From contig WRPH01000021.1 of NCBI GenBank assembly GCA_009773375.1, positions 1 to 61,622 of the forward strand: 61,622 nucleotides of DNA, written 5' to 3'. Of the stretch, positions 6,815 through 15,757 are shown piece by piece (the stretch's first letter is position 1; every line of letters begins with the position of its first letter). The stretch comes from Paracoccaceae bacterium. Its GTDB lineage: Bacteria; Pseudomonadota; Alphaproteobacteria; Rhodobacterales; Rhodobacteraceae. The position numbers were made by a program, and so were the translations under genes. The notes beneath the pieces were generated by a model that had not been told where the DNA came from, searched no databases, and saw only the letters and a program-made list of their open reading frames with translations.

Positions 6815-9700
6815 TCAGAGCTTGGCTTTCAACGCCATCAAGGCGGCGAAGGGGTTGTCCGGGTCAATCGGCTTTTCGGCGCGCGGCGGACGCTGTTCGT
6901 AGGTTTTCGGCTTGGAGTCACGATCATCGCGCTTGCCGTGCGGCTTGCCGCCCTTGCCATGGTCGCGGCGCGGGCCTTTGTCGCCTTCGGGACGCGGGCC
7001 GCGTTCGGGGCGCGGGCCACGTTCGGCGGCAGGCGCGTCACCTTCCTTCTTCGGGCCGCGATCAGGACGGGGGCCACGATCCGGGCGCGGGGTGCGCTCG
7101 GCTGCCGGGGCCTCGCCCTCTTTACGCGGGGCACGCTCGGCGCGCGCGGGACGTTCCGGGCGCGGGCGCGGTTTCGGCGCCCAAGTGAAGGTGTAGAACG
7201 ACTCCATCTCGGGGGCCGCTTCCGGGTCGGGCTGGATGAAGGCCGATTCGCCCTCGGGGATCGGCTGCACCGGCGCATCGGGATCGACCGGCACCGGAAC
7301 GGGGGCTGCTTTCAGCTTCGGCCGTTCGGATTTCTCGCCCTTGTAGCCCAGACCACCCATCAGATCGCTGAACTGTTCCAGCGTCATGCCGGTGATCGAC
7401 AGCATGTCTGGCGTGGCTTCAAAGCCGGCGCGGCTGTCTTTGGTGCGCAGGATGTCGGCCAGCCGTTCCAGCATATCAATGCGGATCGCGCGCGCGCCTG
7501 CGGGGTGATAGCCCGCGAGGGTGTAGTGCATCTTCGGCACCGCAGGCAGGTTCGGAATCGTCACCAGACCCGGAGGCGGGCTTTCGGGGAATTCATCGAG
7601 GCCATTCCACAGCGACCACAGCACCAGCCGCAGCCGGGTCGGCGCGGGTTTCAGCAGCGCGGGCAGGAACACGGTGAACTGACCAAAGCGGACGCCGTGC
7701 TTGCGCAGCGCGCCACGGGCTTCCTGATCCAGTTCCTTGACCTCGTTGGCGATATTTTCGCGCGGGATCACGCCCAGACCTTCGACCAGACGGAAGGCAA
7801 AGCCGCGCGCCAGCCCGGTCAGGGTTTCATCGCGGCTCATCGCCAGCAGCGGTTCGAAGTTCGCGGCGACCTTGCGGTCGATGAAATGTTGCAGGCGACG
7901 GCGCACCTTGTCGGCGACATCCGGGCCAGCCTCTTCATCGACAAAGGCCTCGACCGTCGGGCGCGACGGTTCGGCCCCCTTGATCAGCTTGCCCATGGCT
8001 TGGGTGCCCCACATCAGGCCGCCCTGCTCGGTGAAATCCAGCTCGGTGTCGGGGGCGTTGTAGAAACGATCCGCGCGCAGATGGAATTCCGGCTTCAGCG
8101 CCGCAAAGGCAGCCTGCCGCAGCGTTGCCGCCTCTTCGTTGGAAGTGGTCGCATCCTGACGGAAACGGAACCCCTCAAGACGGCCGACGAATTCGCCTGC
8201 TACCGTCACTTCGCCTTTGTCATTCACCTCGGCCACGAGGGTCTCCTTCTGCTTCAACCGCCGCAGCAGAACGCTGGTGCGCCGGTCAACAAATCGTTGA
8301 GTCAGCGCGGCATGAAGCGCATCTGACAGGCGGTCTTCTACAGCGCGCGTTTCGGCGCGCCAATGGCTTTCGTTCTCAACCCAGCCCTTGCGTTGCGCAA
8401 CATAGGTCCAGGTTCGGATATAGGCCAGACGTTTCGAGATGGTATCAATGTCTCCACCGGCTTTATCTATGCGTTCGATGGCTTTTTGCAGCCAATCTGT
8501 CGGGATGCGGGTCTGCGCAAGCCCCCGGCCGGTCAGAAAATCGAAGATGCGGGCCAGAAGCGTGACGTGTTCTGTGCCTGCGGCGTTGCGGAAATCGGGG
8601 ATGCGGCAGACATCCCACAGCAGCCTGACCCGCTGCGGCGAGGTCAGCTTTGCCTTCACCTCGGGCAACTCGCACAGATATTTCAGCGCCAGCACATCAT
8701 CGGCATCGCGGGCGCGCGCCAGCCATTTGTTTTGTGTCGGCGCTTCCAGACTGCGGATCAGCCGATCCACCGAGCCGAATTCCAGATCGTGGTTGCGCCA
8801 TTCCAGTTTGCGCACCGGGTCAAAGCGGTGTTCCTGTATAGCCTCGACGGTTTCGTCATCCAGCGGGCGCACCTCGCCGGTCACGCCAAAGGTGCCGTTT
8901 TCAAGATGCCGCCCTGCCCTGCCCGCGATCTGCGCCAGTTCCTGCGGATAAAGCGTGCGCATCCGGCGGCCATCGAATTTCGAGGTGGCGGCAAAGGCGA
9001 TGTGCTTGATATCGAGGTTCAACCCCATGCCGATGGCATCGGTGGCCACCAGATAATCGACATCGCCATTCTGATACAGCGCCACCTGCGCGTTGCGGGT
9101 GCGCGGGCTTAAAGCGCCCATCACCACCGCACAACCGCCCTTGGTGCGGCGGATCAACTCGGCAATCGCATAGACGTTTTCCACCGAAAACCCAACGATG
9201 GCAGAGCGTTCCGGCATCCGGCTGATCTTTTTCGAGCCAGTATAGGTCAGTTCGGAAAACCGCTCGCGCTTGAGAAACTGCACGCCCTTGATCAACCCGG
9301 CAATCGCGGGGCGCATGGTTTCTGCCCCCATGAACAGGGTTTCATGCAGGCCGCGCGCCCGCAGCAAGCGGTCGGTGAAGACGTGGCCGCGATCGGGGTC
9401 GGCGCAAAGCTGGATTTCATCCACCGCCACAAAATCGGCGCCGATATCCAGCGGCATCGCTTCGACGGTGCAGACCCAGTATTGCGCCCGGTCCGGCACG
9501 ATGCGTTCTTCGCCCGTCACCAGAGCCACCACCGAAGGCCCGCGCGAGGCAACGATGCGGTCATAAACCTCGCGCGCCAGCAGACGCAGCGGCAGGCCGA
9601 TGACGCCGGTGCGGTGGCCCAGCATGCGTTCGATCGCGTAGTGGGTTTTGCCGGTATTGGTCGGCCCAAGAACCGCCGTGACCGTCGCGGTCGCGTTCAT
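6815..9700 (-). CDS. SUV3-like ATP-dependent RNA helicase with a disordered basic tail
   Basis: Superfamily 2 helicase of 961 residues. Walker A is GPTNTGKT (residues 12-19), Walker B is DEIQ (94-97), and the motif VI region is QIAGRAGRH. The helicase core ends near residue 330, followed by a long alphaproteobacterial extension. From about residue 850 the tail is a low-complexity Arg/Gly/Pro/Glu region with repeated PRPDRGPRP-like units, ending in the short motif DNPFAALMALKAKL. SUV3 relatives unwind RNA for degradation, and the tail looks like an RNA- or partner-binding platform. The gene starts a probable operon with the S4 protein and fdxA. Confidence 0.9.
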   Translation of the reverse strand: MNATATVTAVLGPTNTGKTHYAIERMLGHRTGVIGLPLRLLAREVYDRIVASRGPSVVALVTGEERIVPDRAQYWVCTVEAMPLDIGADFVAVDEIQLCADPDRGHVFTDRLLRARGLHETLFMGAETMRPAIAGLIKGVQFLKRERFSELTYTGSKKISRMPERSAIVGFSVENVYAIAELIRRTKGGCAVVMGALSPRTRNAQVALYQNGDVDYLVATDAIGMGLNLDIKHIAFAATSKFDGRRMRTLYPQELAQIAGRAGRHLENGTFGVTGEVRPLDDETVEAIQEHRFDPVRKLEWRNHDLEFGSVDRLIRSLEAPTQNKWLARARDADDVLALKYLCELPEVKAKLTSPQRVRLLWDVCRIPDFRNAAGTEHVTLLARIFDFLTGRGLAQTRIPTDWLQKAIERIDKAGGDIDTISKRLAYIRTWTYVAQRKGWVENESHWRAETRAVEDRLSDALHAALTQRFVDRRTSVLLRRLKQKETLVAEVNDKGEVTVAGEFVGRLEGFRFRQDATTSNEEAATLRQAAFAALKPEFHLRADRFYNAPDTELDFTEQGGLMWGTQAMGKLIKGAEPSRPTVEAFVDEEAGPDVADKVRRRLQHFIDRKVAANFEPLLAMSRDETLTGLARGFAFRLVEGLGVIPRENIANEVKELDQEARGALRKHGVRFGQFTVFLPALLKPAPTRLRLVLWSLWNGLDEFPESPPPGLVTIPNLPAVPKMHYTLAGYHPAGARAIRIDMLERLADILRTKDSRAGFEATPDMLSITGMTLEQFSDLMGGLGYKGEKSERPKLKAAPVPVPVDPDAPVQPIPEGESAFIQPDPEAAPEMESFYTFTWAPKPRPRPERPARAERAPRKEGEAPAAERTPRPDRGPRPDRGPKKEGDAPAAERGPRPERGPRPEGDKGPRRDHGKGGKPHGKRDDRDSKPKTYEQRPPRAEKPIDPDNPFAALMALKAKL

Positions 9701-9721
9701 GTCGTTGCCCTTTGGCGGCTG

Positions 9722-10194
9722 TTACAGGTCTGATCCTTGAAGCTGCGCTTCAAGCCGTTGCACCGCCTCGTTTACCCCCGACGCGTGCGGATGTATAGCA
9801 ACGGGTTCAGCGTCAGCACTTGGCCGATATCGGCAATCGAGGGGCCAAAATCGCCGGTCTGGTAATAGGCGGTGGCGCGGGCGTTCCAGCCTTCGGCAAA
9901 ACCCGGCGCATGGTCGATCAGCGCGGTCAGATGTTCGATGGCAATCTCGGGCTGACCATTCGCCATCGCATCGCGGCCCCGCTGCAACAGCAGATCCATC
10001 GCCGCAGAGCCGGATTTCGACCATTCCAACCAGATATCGGCCTCGACCCGCTGCGAAGCGGCTTCATCCGCTGTGAGCAACTCGGCAAAAAGCGCGTCAA
10101 GCTTGGCAGTTTGCGCCGTAAGCGGCAGGCATGACAGAAAAAGCAGCATAAATGCCGCAACGATATGATTGTGTAACCCATGAAGCGCTTTCAT
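9722..10194 (-). pseudogene. TPR protein with signal peptide, broken by an internal frame-shifting deletion
   Basis: From ATG at 10194 the protein has a signal peptide (MKALHGLHNHIVAAFMLLFL) and one TPR-like unit (AMANGQPEIAIEHLTALIDH). The frame then runs from LTLNP into an unrelated LLYIRTRRG and stops at 9772. Immediately beyond, a different frame encodes AIHPHASGVNEAVQRLEAQL and ends at 9722, which looks like the normal end of a second TPR. About 30 residues that should join the two are absent. I infer a deletion of roughly 100 bases that also shifted frame. The truncated 140-residue product may still be made. Confidence 0.72.
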
Positions 10195-10256
10195 AAGGGA
10201 AACGTAACGCAATAAGCGCGAATATCCAGAGGCGGATGTTCACAAAGGAGAATGTG

Positions 10257-10544
10257 ATGAGCGATGTGATCACGGCTGCGGTGGCGGCTTTGTCGAAAAA
10301 GCTGGCGAATGGCTTTGATGGCGTGGCAAAATTCGTCATCCCCGGCGAAGGCGCGATCATGGCCGACGCCAGTGGCGTGCGCGCAGCTGACGAACCCGCC
10401 GATGTGACGCTGACCGCCGAGGCCGAGGTGTTCCGGGCGATTCTGGAAGGCGAGATGAACCCGACGATGGCCTTCATGACCGGCAAGCTGAGCGTTGACG
10501 GCAACATGGGGCTTGCGATGCAACTTGGCGCGGCGATGTCGTGA
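10257..10544 (+). CDS. SCP2 sterol-binding domain protein
   Basis: A 95-residue single-domain protein of the SCP2 (sterol carrier protein 2) family, which binds lipids in a hydrophobic pocket. The typical core motifs are GVRAADEPADVTLTAEAEVF and NPTMAFMTGKLSVDG. An ATG 21 bases upstream is in frame, but ATG at 10257 has the strong site AAAGGAG, so I use it. The stop overlaps the GTG start of the next gene (GTGA), indicating translational coupling with a lipase-like hydrolase and supporting a lipid role. Confidence 0.9.
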   Translation: MSDVITAAVAALSKKLANGFDGVAKFVIPGEGAIMADASGVRAADEPADVTLTAEAEVFRAILEGEMNPTMAFMTGKLSVDGNMGLAMQLGAAMS

Positions 10545-11476
10545 CCGACGCGCCGCTGTTCAGTGCCGTGGCCGATGGCCCCGAAGGCGGTCGCGCCTTT
10601 TGGGTGACGGCGGCCGATGGTGTGCGGCTGCGGCTGGGCTCGTGGACGCATCCGGGCGCGCAGGGCACCGTGCTGTTGCTGCCGGGGCGGACGGAATATG
10701 TCGAAAAATACGGCCGTGCTGCGGGCGATCTGCGCGCGCGCGGCTTTGCGACGGTGGTGATCGACTTGCGGGGTCAGGGGCTGGCGGATCGGCCGCTGGA
10801 CGACCCGATGAGCGGCCATGTCGGCGATTTCGCCGAATATCAGCTGGATTTTGACGCGATGGTCGGCTTTGCCCGTGCGCAGGGCCTGCCGGAACCCTAT
10901 TACCTGATGGCGCATTCGATGGGCGGCTGCATCGGCTTGCGGGCGCTGCTGCGCGATGCGCCGATACAGGCCGCCGCGTTTTCCGCGCCGATGTGGGGGA
11001 TTCTGATCGCCGCCTGGATGCGGCCTATGGCGATTGCGCTGACCACCGCCTCGCGCTGGTTCAGCTTTGACGACCGCTATGCGCCGGGCACCGGGGCGAA
11101 GACCTATGTGTTGACCGCGCCGTTCACCGGCAATTCGCTGACCACCGATCCCGAAATGTGGGACTATATGCGGCAACAGGCGCTGGCGCATCCTGAACTG
11201 GTGTTGGGGGGCCCAAGTCTGGGTTGGGTGAAGGCGGCGCTGACCGAATGCCACGCACTGACCTTGCTGCAATCGCCCGATGTGCCGGTGATCACCGCGC
11301 TTGGCACGCAGGAAAAGATCATCGACGTCGCCCCGGTGCATGCCCGCATGGCAATCTGGCCGCGCGGCACGCTGGATCTGTATACCGGCGCCGAACATGA
11401 GGTGCTGATGGAGCGCGCCCCGGCCCGCGCGCGGTTTTTCGATCAGGCGGCGGCGTTGTTTTCAAGCCACCGCTAA
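10541..11476 (+). CDS. Alpha/beta hydrolase, lysophospholipase PldB-like
   Basis: Serine hydrolase of 311 residues. The nucleophile elbow is AHSMGG (S126), the oxyanion region is LLLPGRTEYVEKY, and the catalytic histidine is probably in GAEHEVLME near the C-terminus. It resembles PldB/monoglyceride-lipase-like enzymes that remove acyl chains from lysophospholipids. GTG at 10541 overlaps the stop of the SCP2 gene. No signal peptide is visible, so it is probably cytoplasmic or membrane-peripheral. Confidence 0.88.
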   Translation: MTDAPLFSAVADGPEGGRAFWVTAADGVRLRLGSWTHPGAQGTVLLLPGRTEYVEKYGRAAGDLRARGFATVVIDLRGQGLADRPLDDPMSGHVGDFAEYQLDFDAMVGFARAQGLPEPYYLMAHSMGGCIGLRALLRDAPIQAAAFSAPMWGILIAAWMRPMAIALTTASRWFSFDDRYAPGTGAKTYVLTAPFTGNSLTTDPEMWDYMRQQALAHPELVLGGPSLGWVKAALTECHALTLLQSPDVPVITALGTQEKIIDVAPVHARMAIWPRGTLDLYTGAEHEVLMERAPARARFFDQAAALFSSHR

Positions 11477-11539
11477 GACAGCAGGCGGATTTTGAAAAAT
11501 TCCGCGCACGATTTCTGATAGAAATCGCCTTCCCGGCGG

Positions 11540-12265
11540 CTACAGGGTGATCTGAGTGAAGCCGTCGCGCAGGGCTTTCGACCAGGCCTCGGACATGGCG
11601 CGAAAGCCTTCGTCGCCCGCTTCGATCCGGCGCTTGCGGCTGACGGTGCAGGTGTCTTTCTCGATCACGCACAGATCCAGCGGCATCCCCACCGACAAGT
11701 TCGACCGCAGCGTCGAATCCATCGACAGCAGCACCGCTTTTTCCGCATCGGCCAATGACGTGGCGGGCTTCACCACCCGGTCCAGAATCGGCTTGCCGTA
11801 TTTATGCTCGCCGATTTGCAGGAACGGCGTGTCCTCGGTGGCCTCGATGAAGTTGCCCTCGGGATAGATCAGGAACAGCCGCATCGCACCGCCTTTGCGC
11901 TGTGCGGCCACGATCATGCTGGCCGAAGCCCCCTGCCGCATCGTCGCCAGCTTGTCATCAATCTCACGGCGGACCTCGGCCAAGGTGTTGCCAATGATTG
12001 ACGCCACCTTCAGCATCGTCGGTGCCAGCATGATCGAGCTTTCCGGCGTCGCTTCGGGATCTTCGATCGCCTCGCGCAGCCGGGCCAGCGTGGTTTGCGT
12101 CACCGACAGCGAGCCTGCGGTGGTGATAGAGATCACCCGCTCACCCGGATCTTCGAAATGGAACATCTTGCGATAGGTGGCGATGTTGTCCAGCCCGGCA
12201 TTGGTGCGGGTATCCGACAGCAACACCATGCCCGCGTTCAGCAATAGTCCGACGCAATAGGTCAT
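11540..12265 (-). CDS. Anbu-type proteasome-like peptidase
   Basis: Anbu (ancestral beta subunit) is an Ntn-hydrolase related to proteasome beta subunits and HslV. Starting at ATG 12265 the protein begins MTYCVGLLL; removal of Met would expose Thr1. Asp17 (LLSDTRTNAG) and Lys32 (YRKMF) then match the T1/D17/K33 triad of proteasomes. The 241-residue length is typical. A TTG seven codons upstream would mask the threonine and is rejected. It is the last gene of a four-gene cluster with transglutaminase, alpha-E and ATP-grasp proteins, an association seen in many proteobacteria. The physiological substrate is not established. Confidence 0.93.
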   Translation of the reverse strand: MTYCVGLLLNAGMVLLSDTRTNAGLDNIATYRKMFHFEDPGERVISITTAGSLSVTQTTLARLREAIEDPEATPESSIMLAPTMLKVASIIGNTLAEVRREIDDKLATMRQGASASMIVAAQRKGGAMRLFLIYPEGNFIEATEDTPFLQIGEHKYGKPILDRVVKPATSLADAEKAVLLSMDSTLRSNLSVGMPLDLCVIEKDTCTVSRKRRIEAGDEGFRAMSEAWSKALRDGFTQITL

Positions 12266-12304
12266 GGCAGCCCCCGGTATTTCCAACGATTTTCGTGGCG
12301 GAGG

Positions 12305-13114
12305 TTATTGTTCCTGCGTCTGGACCGCAACCGCGACTGACAAGATTTCGGTGCCCTGCCCCCGCGAAATACCCCGAATCGGGGCCGCGTCTTGTGCATC
12401 CAGCCCTGAGCCAAGCCGGATATAGCGCGCATCCGGGCAACAGCGGTTGGCGGGATCAAAGCCGATCCAGCCGAAACCCTGCAAATACAGCTCGGCCCAG
12501 GCGTGCGCGGCCTCGTGATCGCCGCCATCCGCGCCCGATTGCAGATAGCCCGAGACATAGCGCGCCGGAACATCTGCCGCGCGCGCCGCCGCAATCATCG
12601 CATGGGCGTGGTCCTGACAAACGCCCTCGCCTTGCGCCAATGCTTGGGCTGCGGTGGTCTGCGCCTGCGTGCTGCCGGGTTTGTAGGCAATCGCCTCGGA
12701 AATCGCCTCTGCCAGCGCATGGCTGCCTGCCAGCGGAGATTCGGCGTTGATCAATATCTGCGCCAAGGCGCGCAGGGCTTCGTCTGGTTCGGTGGCGGCA
12801 GAGGCGCGCAGATAGGCTTCAGGCGGCACCAGTTCCTTATGGCCGCGCAGGATGCCGGCGGTGTCAGTGGTCTGCACCTGACCGCGCACCCGCACTTCGA
12901 TTTCCGTGACCGGACCGGCCACCGTCCAGCCCTGCACCCAATCGCCCGCGCCATCGCGAAAGCCGCCGCCCATGCTGCCGCCAGATACCGTCACCGCCCA
13001 ATCCAGCACCTGTTGGCCGTCAAAGCGCGACGGTGTCAGCCGGTGGCTTTGCACCACGCCGCGCACCGGTCGGTCGTAGCGATACAGCGTGGTGTGATCG
13101 ACATTCAGCAACAT
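12305..13114 (-). CDS. Transglutaminase-like cysteine protease family protein
   Basis: This 269-residue protein has an N-terminal beta domain typical of the Anbu-linked family and a transglutaminase core. The catalytic triad is C166 (GEGVCQDHAH), H204 (AAHAWAELY) and D220 (IGFDPANR). Such enzymes hydrolyse or transfer amide bonds, often of isopeptides. Its start overlaps the stop of the alpha-E gene (TAATG on the minus strand) and the Anbu gene follows after 39 bases, so the genes are co-translated or at least co-transcribed. It probably acts on whatever the ATP-grasp enzyme produces; that is inference. Confidence 0.92.
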   Translation of the reverse strand: MLLNVDHTTLYRYDRPVRGVVQSHRLTPSRFDGQQVLDWAVTVSGGSMGGGFRDGAGDWVQGWTVAGPVTEIEVRVRGQVQTTDTAGILRGHKELVPPEAYLRASAATEPDEALRALAQILINAESPLAGSHALAEAISEAIAYKPGSTQAQTTAAQALAQGEGVCQDHAHAMIAAARAADVPARYVSGYLQSGADGGDHEAAHAWAELYLQGFGWIGFDPANRCCPDARYIRLGSGLDAQDAAPIRGISRGQGTEILSVAVAVQTQEQ

Positions 13115-14061
13115 TATTTCATGTCCCCCGACAAATAGGCGTCATGGATGATGGCGCCCAGACTGGCGGCCTCGCCAATGAAACGGGTGAGGAATTCGTG
13201 CAGACCTTCTTCAAAGATCTGTTCAGTGGATTGGTTTTCCAGCGCCGACAGCAATTGCGCGGCGGCAGCTTGCGCCGGGGTTTCGCGGCCATAAAGCTTG
13301 GCCAGCCGGATCAGGTGGTTGTTCATGCCAGCGACGCAAGTGATCAGGCTGCGCGGGCATTGCGGGTTCAGGATCAGGAAATGCGCGATCTTGGCCGAGG
13401 TGATTTCACCGCCATAGGCCCAATGAAAGGCGCGGTTGGCAGACATCGCGCGCAGCAGCATCGACCATTGGTCGTTATCCAGCCCCGAGCCGACATAATC
13501 GGCGCGCGGCAACAGGACGTAGTATTTCACGTCCATCAGCCGGGCCGTGCTGTCGCCGCGTTCCAGATAATAGCCGATATTCAGGAAGTTATAGCCATCA
13601 TTGCGCAGCAAGGTCGCATCAATCGCGCCGCGCACCATGGCGGCGTGGCGCATCACCCAATCGGTCAGCCGCGACAGTTCATGGCCGTTCCGGTTGGCCT
13701 CGATCTGGCGCAACTCCTGAAACGCGGTGTTGAGCGCATCCCAGACCTGCGTGGTCAGCGCGGTGCGGATGATGCGGCCATTTTCACGGGCATTGGTGAT
13801 GCAGGACGCCACCGAGTTCGGGTTATCGCGGTCAAAGAACAGATAGCTTTCGATCTGCGCTTGCGCCGGTGCACCGTATTTCGCGGCGTAGCCATTGGCA
13901 TTGCCGCTGGCGCGCAACAGGCTGTCCCAATCGTTGCGGTAGCCGTGCGCAGTTGGCAGCAGCGAGATCCGCGCCCCCACTTCCAGCAGGCGCGCAGCGG
14001 TTTCGGCGCGCTCCATATTGCGGGCAATCCAGTAAAGGTTGTCGGCGGTCCGTGAAAGCAT
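13114..14061 (-). CDS. Alpha-E domain protein (DUF403)
   Basis: All-helical alpha-E protein of 315 residues starting MLSRTADNLYWIARNMERAE, the hallmark opening of the family. It is encoded almost without exception beside circularly permuted ATP-grasp enzymes and is thought to assist them; no catalytic residues are assigned. It starts three bases after the ATP-grasp stop and its own stop overlaps the transglutaminase start, so it sits centrally in a tightly packed operon. Confidence 0.93.
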   Translation of the reverse strand: MLSRTADNLYWIARNMERAETAARLLEVGARISLLPTAHGYRNDWDSLLRASGNANGYAAKYGAPAQAQIESYLFFDRDNPNSVASCITNARENGRIIRTALTTQVWDALNTAFQELRQIEANRNGHELSRLTDWVMRHAAMVRGAIDATLLRNDGYNFLNIGYYLERGDSTARLMDVKYYVLLPRADYVGSGLDNDQWSMLLRAMSANRAFHWAYGGEITSAKIAHFLILNPQCPRSLITCVAGMNNHLIRLAKLYGRETPAQAAAAQLLSALENQSTEQIFEEGLHEFLTRFIGEAASLGAIIHDAYLSGDMK

Positions 14062-14064
14062 GAT

Positions 14065-15477
14065 CTACTCCGCCAATACCCAAGTGTCTTTCACCCCGCC
14101 GCCCTGCGACGAGTTCACCACCAGACTGCCTTCACGCAACGCCACGCGGGTCAGCCCGCCCGGCACCAGTTCAATCCGCTCGCCCACCAGACAATAGGGC
14201 CGCAGATCAACGTGACGGGGGGCGATGCCTTCCTCGACAAAGGTCGGCGTGGTCGAAAGCGCCAGCGTCGGTTGGGCGATGTAATTGCCCGGATCAGCCA
14301 TGATCAGGGCGCGGAAGTCTTCGATCTGCTGCTTGGTCGATTTCGGCCCCACCAGCATGCCGTAGCCGCCAGAGCCATGCACCTCTTTCACCACCAGATC
14401 GCCCAAATTCTCGCAGACATATTTGAAATCCGAAGCCTCGCCGCATTTCCACGTTGGCACGTTCTTCAGGATCGGTTCTTCACCCAGATAAAACCGGATC
14501 ATTTCCGGCACATAGGTATAAACCGCCTTGTCATCGGCCACCCCTGCCCCCGGCGCGGAACAGATCGAGACGCCACCGGATCGGTAGACATCCATCAGCC
14601 CCGCCACGCCCAGCATACTGTCGGGGCGGAAGCACAGCGGATCAATGAAGGCATCGTCAATCCGGCGATAGATCACGTCCACCCGCTTAGGGCCTTCGGT
14701 GGTGCGCATGTAGACAAAGGCGCCATCGACGAACAGATCCTGGCCCTCGACCAGTTCCACCCCCATCAGATCGGCAAGGAAGGAGTGTTCGTAGTAGGCA
14801 GAGTTGAAATGCCCCGGCGTCAGGATCACCACGGTCGGATCACGATCACATTTCGCCGGAGCCACCGAGGCCAAGGTGCGGCGCAGCTTGTCTGGGTAGC
14901 TGTCAATCGGCTCGATCCGGTTCACCCGGAACAGGTCGGGGAACATCCGCATCATCATCTCGCGGCTTTCCAGCATGTAGCTGACGCCGGACGGGGTGCG
15001 GCAGTTGTCTTCCAGCACATAAAACTCGCCCGGCCCAGTCCGCACGATATCGACGCCAACGATATGGGAATACACGCCTTTTGGCGGAATGAAGCCACAA
15101 ACCGCCTTTTCGTAGGCCTCATTCTGATAGACCAGCTTCCCCGGAATCCGCCCCGCCCGCACGATTTCGCCGCGACCGTAAACATCGACCAGAAACGCAT
15201 TCAGCGCCCGCGCCCGCTGCTTGATGCCACGTTCCAGTTTCGCCCATTCCGCGCCGGTGAAGACGCGGGGGAACATGTCGAAGGGGATCAGCCGATCCGG
15301 ATCGCCGCCTTCACCGTAGACCGCGAAGGTGATGCCGATACGGCGAAACAGCGCCTCGGCCTCGGCCTGTTTGGCCAGCCGGACGTCGGCGGGCATATCC
15401 GCGCTCCACCCCTCCAGCCCGGCATAGGGCGCGCGCACGTCGCCATTCTGGAACATTTCGTTGAAACAAGGGGTCAT
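14065..15477 (-). CDS. Circularly permuted type 2 ATP-grasp ligase
   Basis: Member of the DUF404/DUF407 circularly permuted ATP-grasp family, related to glutathionylspermidine synthetase. Family members are predicted to form amide or peptide bonds through acyl phosphates. Recognisable blocks include YVLEDNCRTPSGVSYMLESR, VIYRRIDDAFIDPL and VVKEVHGSGGYGMLVGPKST (a nucleotide-binding loop). From ATG 15477 the length is 470, normal for the family; this ATG follows AAAGGCGG, whereas the frame upstream has no comparable site. It is the first gene of the Anbu operon, divergent from the pepF-like gene. Confidence 0.93.
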   Translation of the reverse strand: MTPCFNEMFQNGDVRAPYAGLEGWSADMPADVRLAKQAEAEALFRRIGITFAVYGEGGDPDRLIPFDMFPRVFTGAEWAKLERGIKQRARALNAFLVDVYGRGEIVRAGRIPGKLVYQNEAYEKAVCGFIPPKGVYSHIVGVDIVRTGPGEFYVLEDNCRTPSGVSYMLESREMMMRMFPDLFRVNRIEPIDSYPDKLRRTLASVAPAKCDRDPTVVILTPGHFNSAYYEHSFLADLMGVELVEGQDLFVDGAFVYMRTTEGPKRVDVIYRRIDDAFIDPLCFRPDSMLGVAGLMDVYRSGGVSICSAPGAGVADDKAVYTYVPEMIRFYLGEEPILKNVPTWKCGEASDFKYVCENLGDLVVKEVHGSGGYGMLVGPKSTKQQIEDFRALIMADPGNYIAQPTLALSTTPTFVEEGIAPRHVDLRPYCLVGERIELVPGGLTRVALREGSLVVNSSQGGGVKDTWVLAE

Positions 15478-15687
15478 GTCGTGCCGCCTTTTCGCTGTGC
15501 TTGCTGCCAGTAAAGGCGGGCGTTTCCACAAGGTAAAGCCCCGACCCGCAACTGGTGCCGGATTCCAGATGTTCGCATGAAAATTGTGCGAATTGCCGCA
15601 CAAAATTTAGGCGCTCGCTTGCCGTGATGGTGATGTATGCGACCTTGCAGCTTGCCGGGTTTGCCCCCTAGATGGGGACAACAAAAC
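15478..15687. promoter_or_regulatory. Divergent promoter region between the Anbu operon and pepF
   Basis: These 210 bases separate the two start regions and hold no gene. AT-rich tracts near 15570-15610 could supply promoters for either side. A GGGGAC site precedes ATG 15688, the probable original start of pepF. No recognisable operator was found. Confidence 0.4.
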
Positions 15688-15757
15688 ATGAGGTTTACCA
15701 TGCCCGATTTCTCGCCCCGCTTGCCAATGGCCCGCCCCGGCCAACAACGCCCGGTCT

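Noticed and set aside
6938..8326. 462-codon open frame on the plus strand
   Set aside because: Antisense to the helicase tail and core; composition reflects the repeated tail codons.
10097..11398. 433-codon open frame on the minus strand
   Set aside because: It covers the SCP2 and hydrolase genes in antisense; both sense genes have clear motifs.
14212..15513. 433-codon open frame on the plus strand
   Set aside because: Antisense to the ATP-grasp gene; no family similarity or ribosome site.
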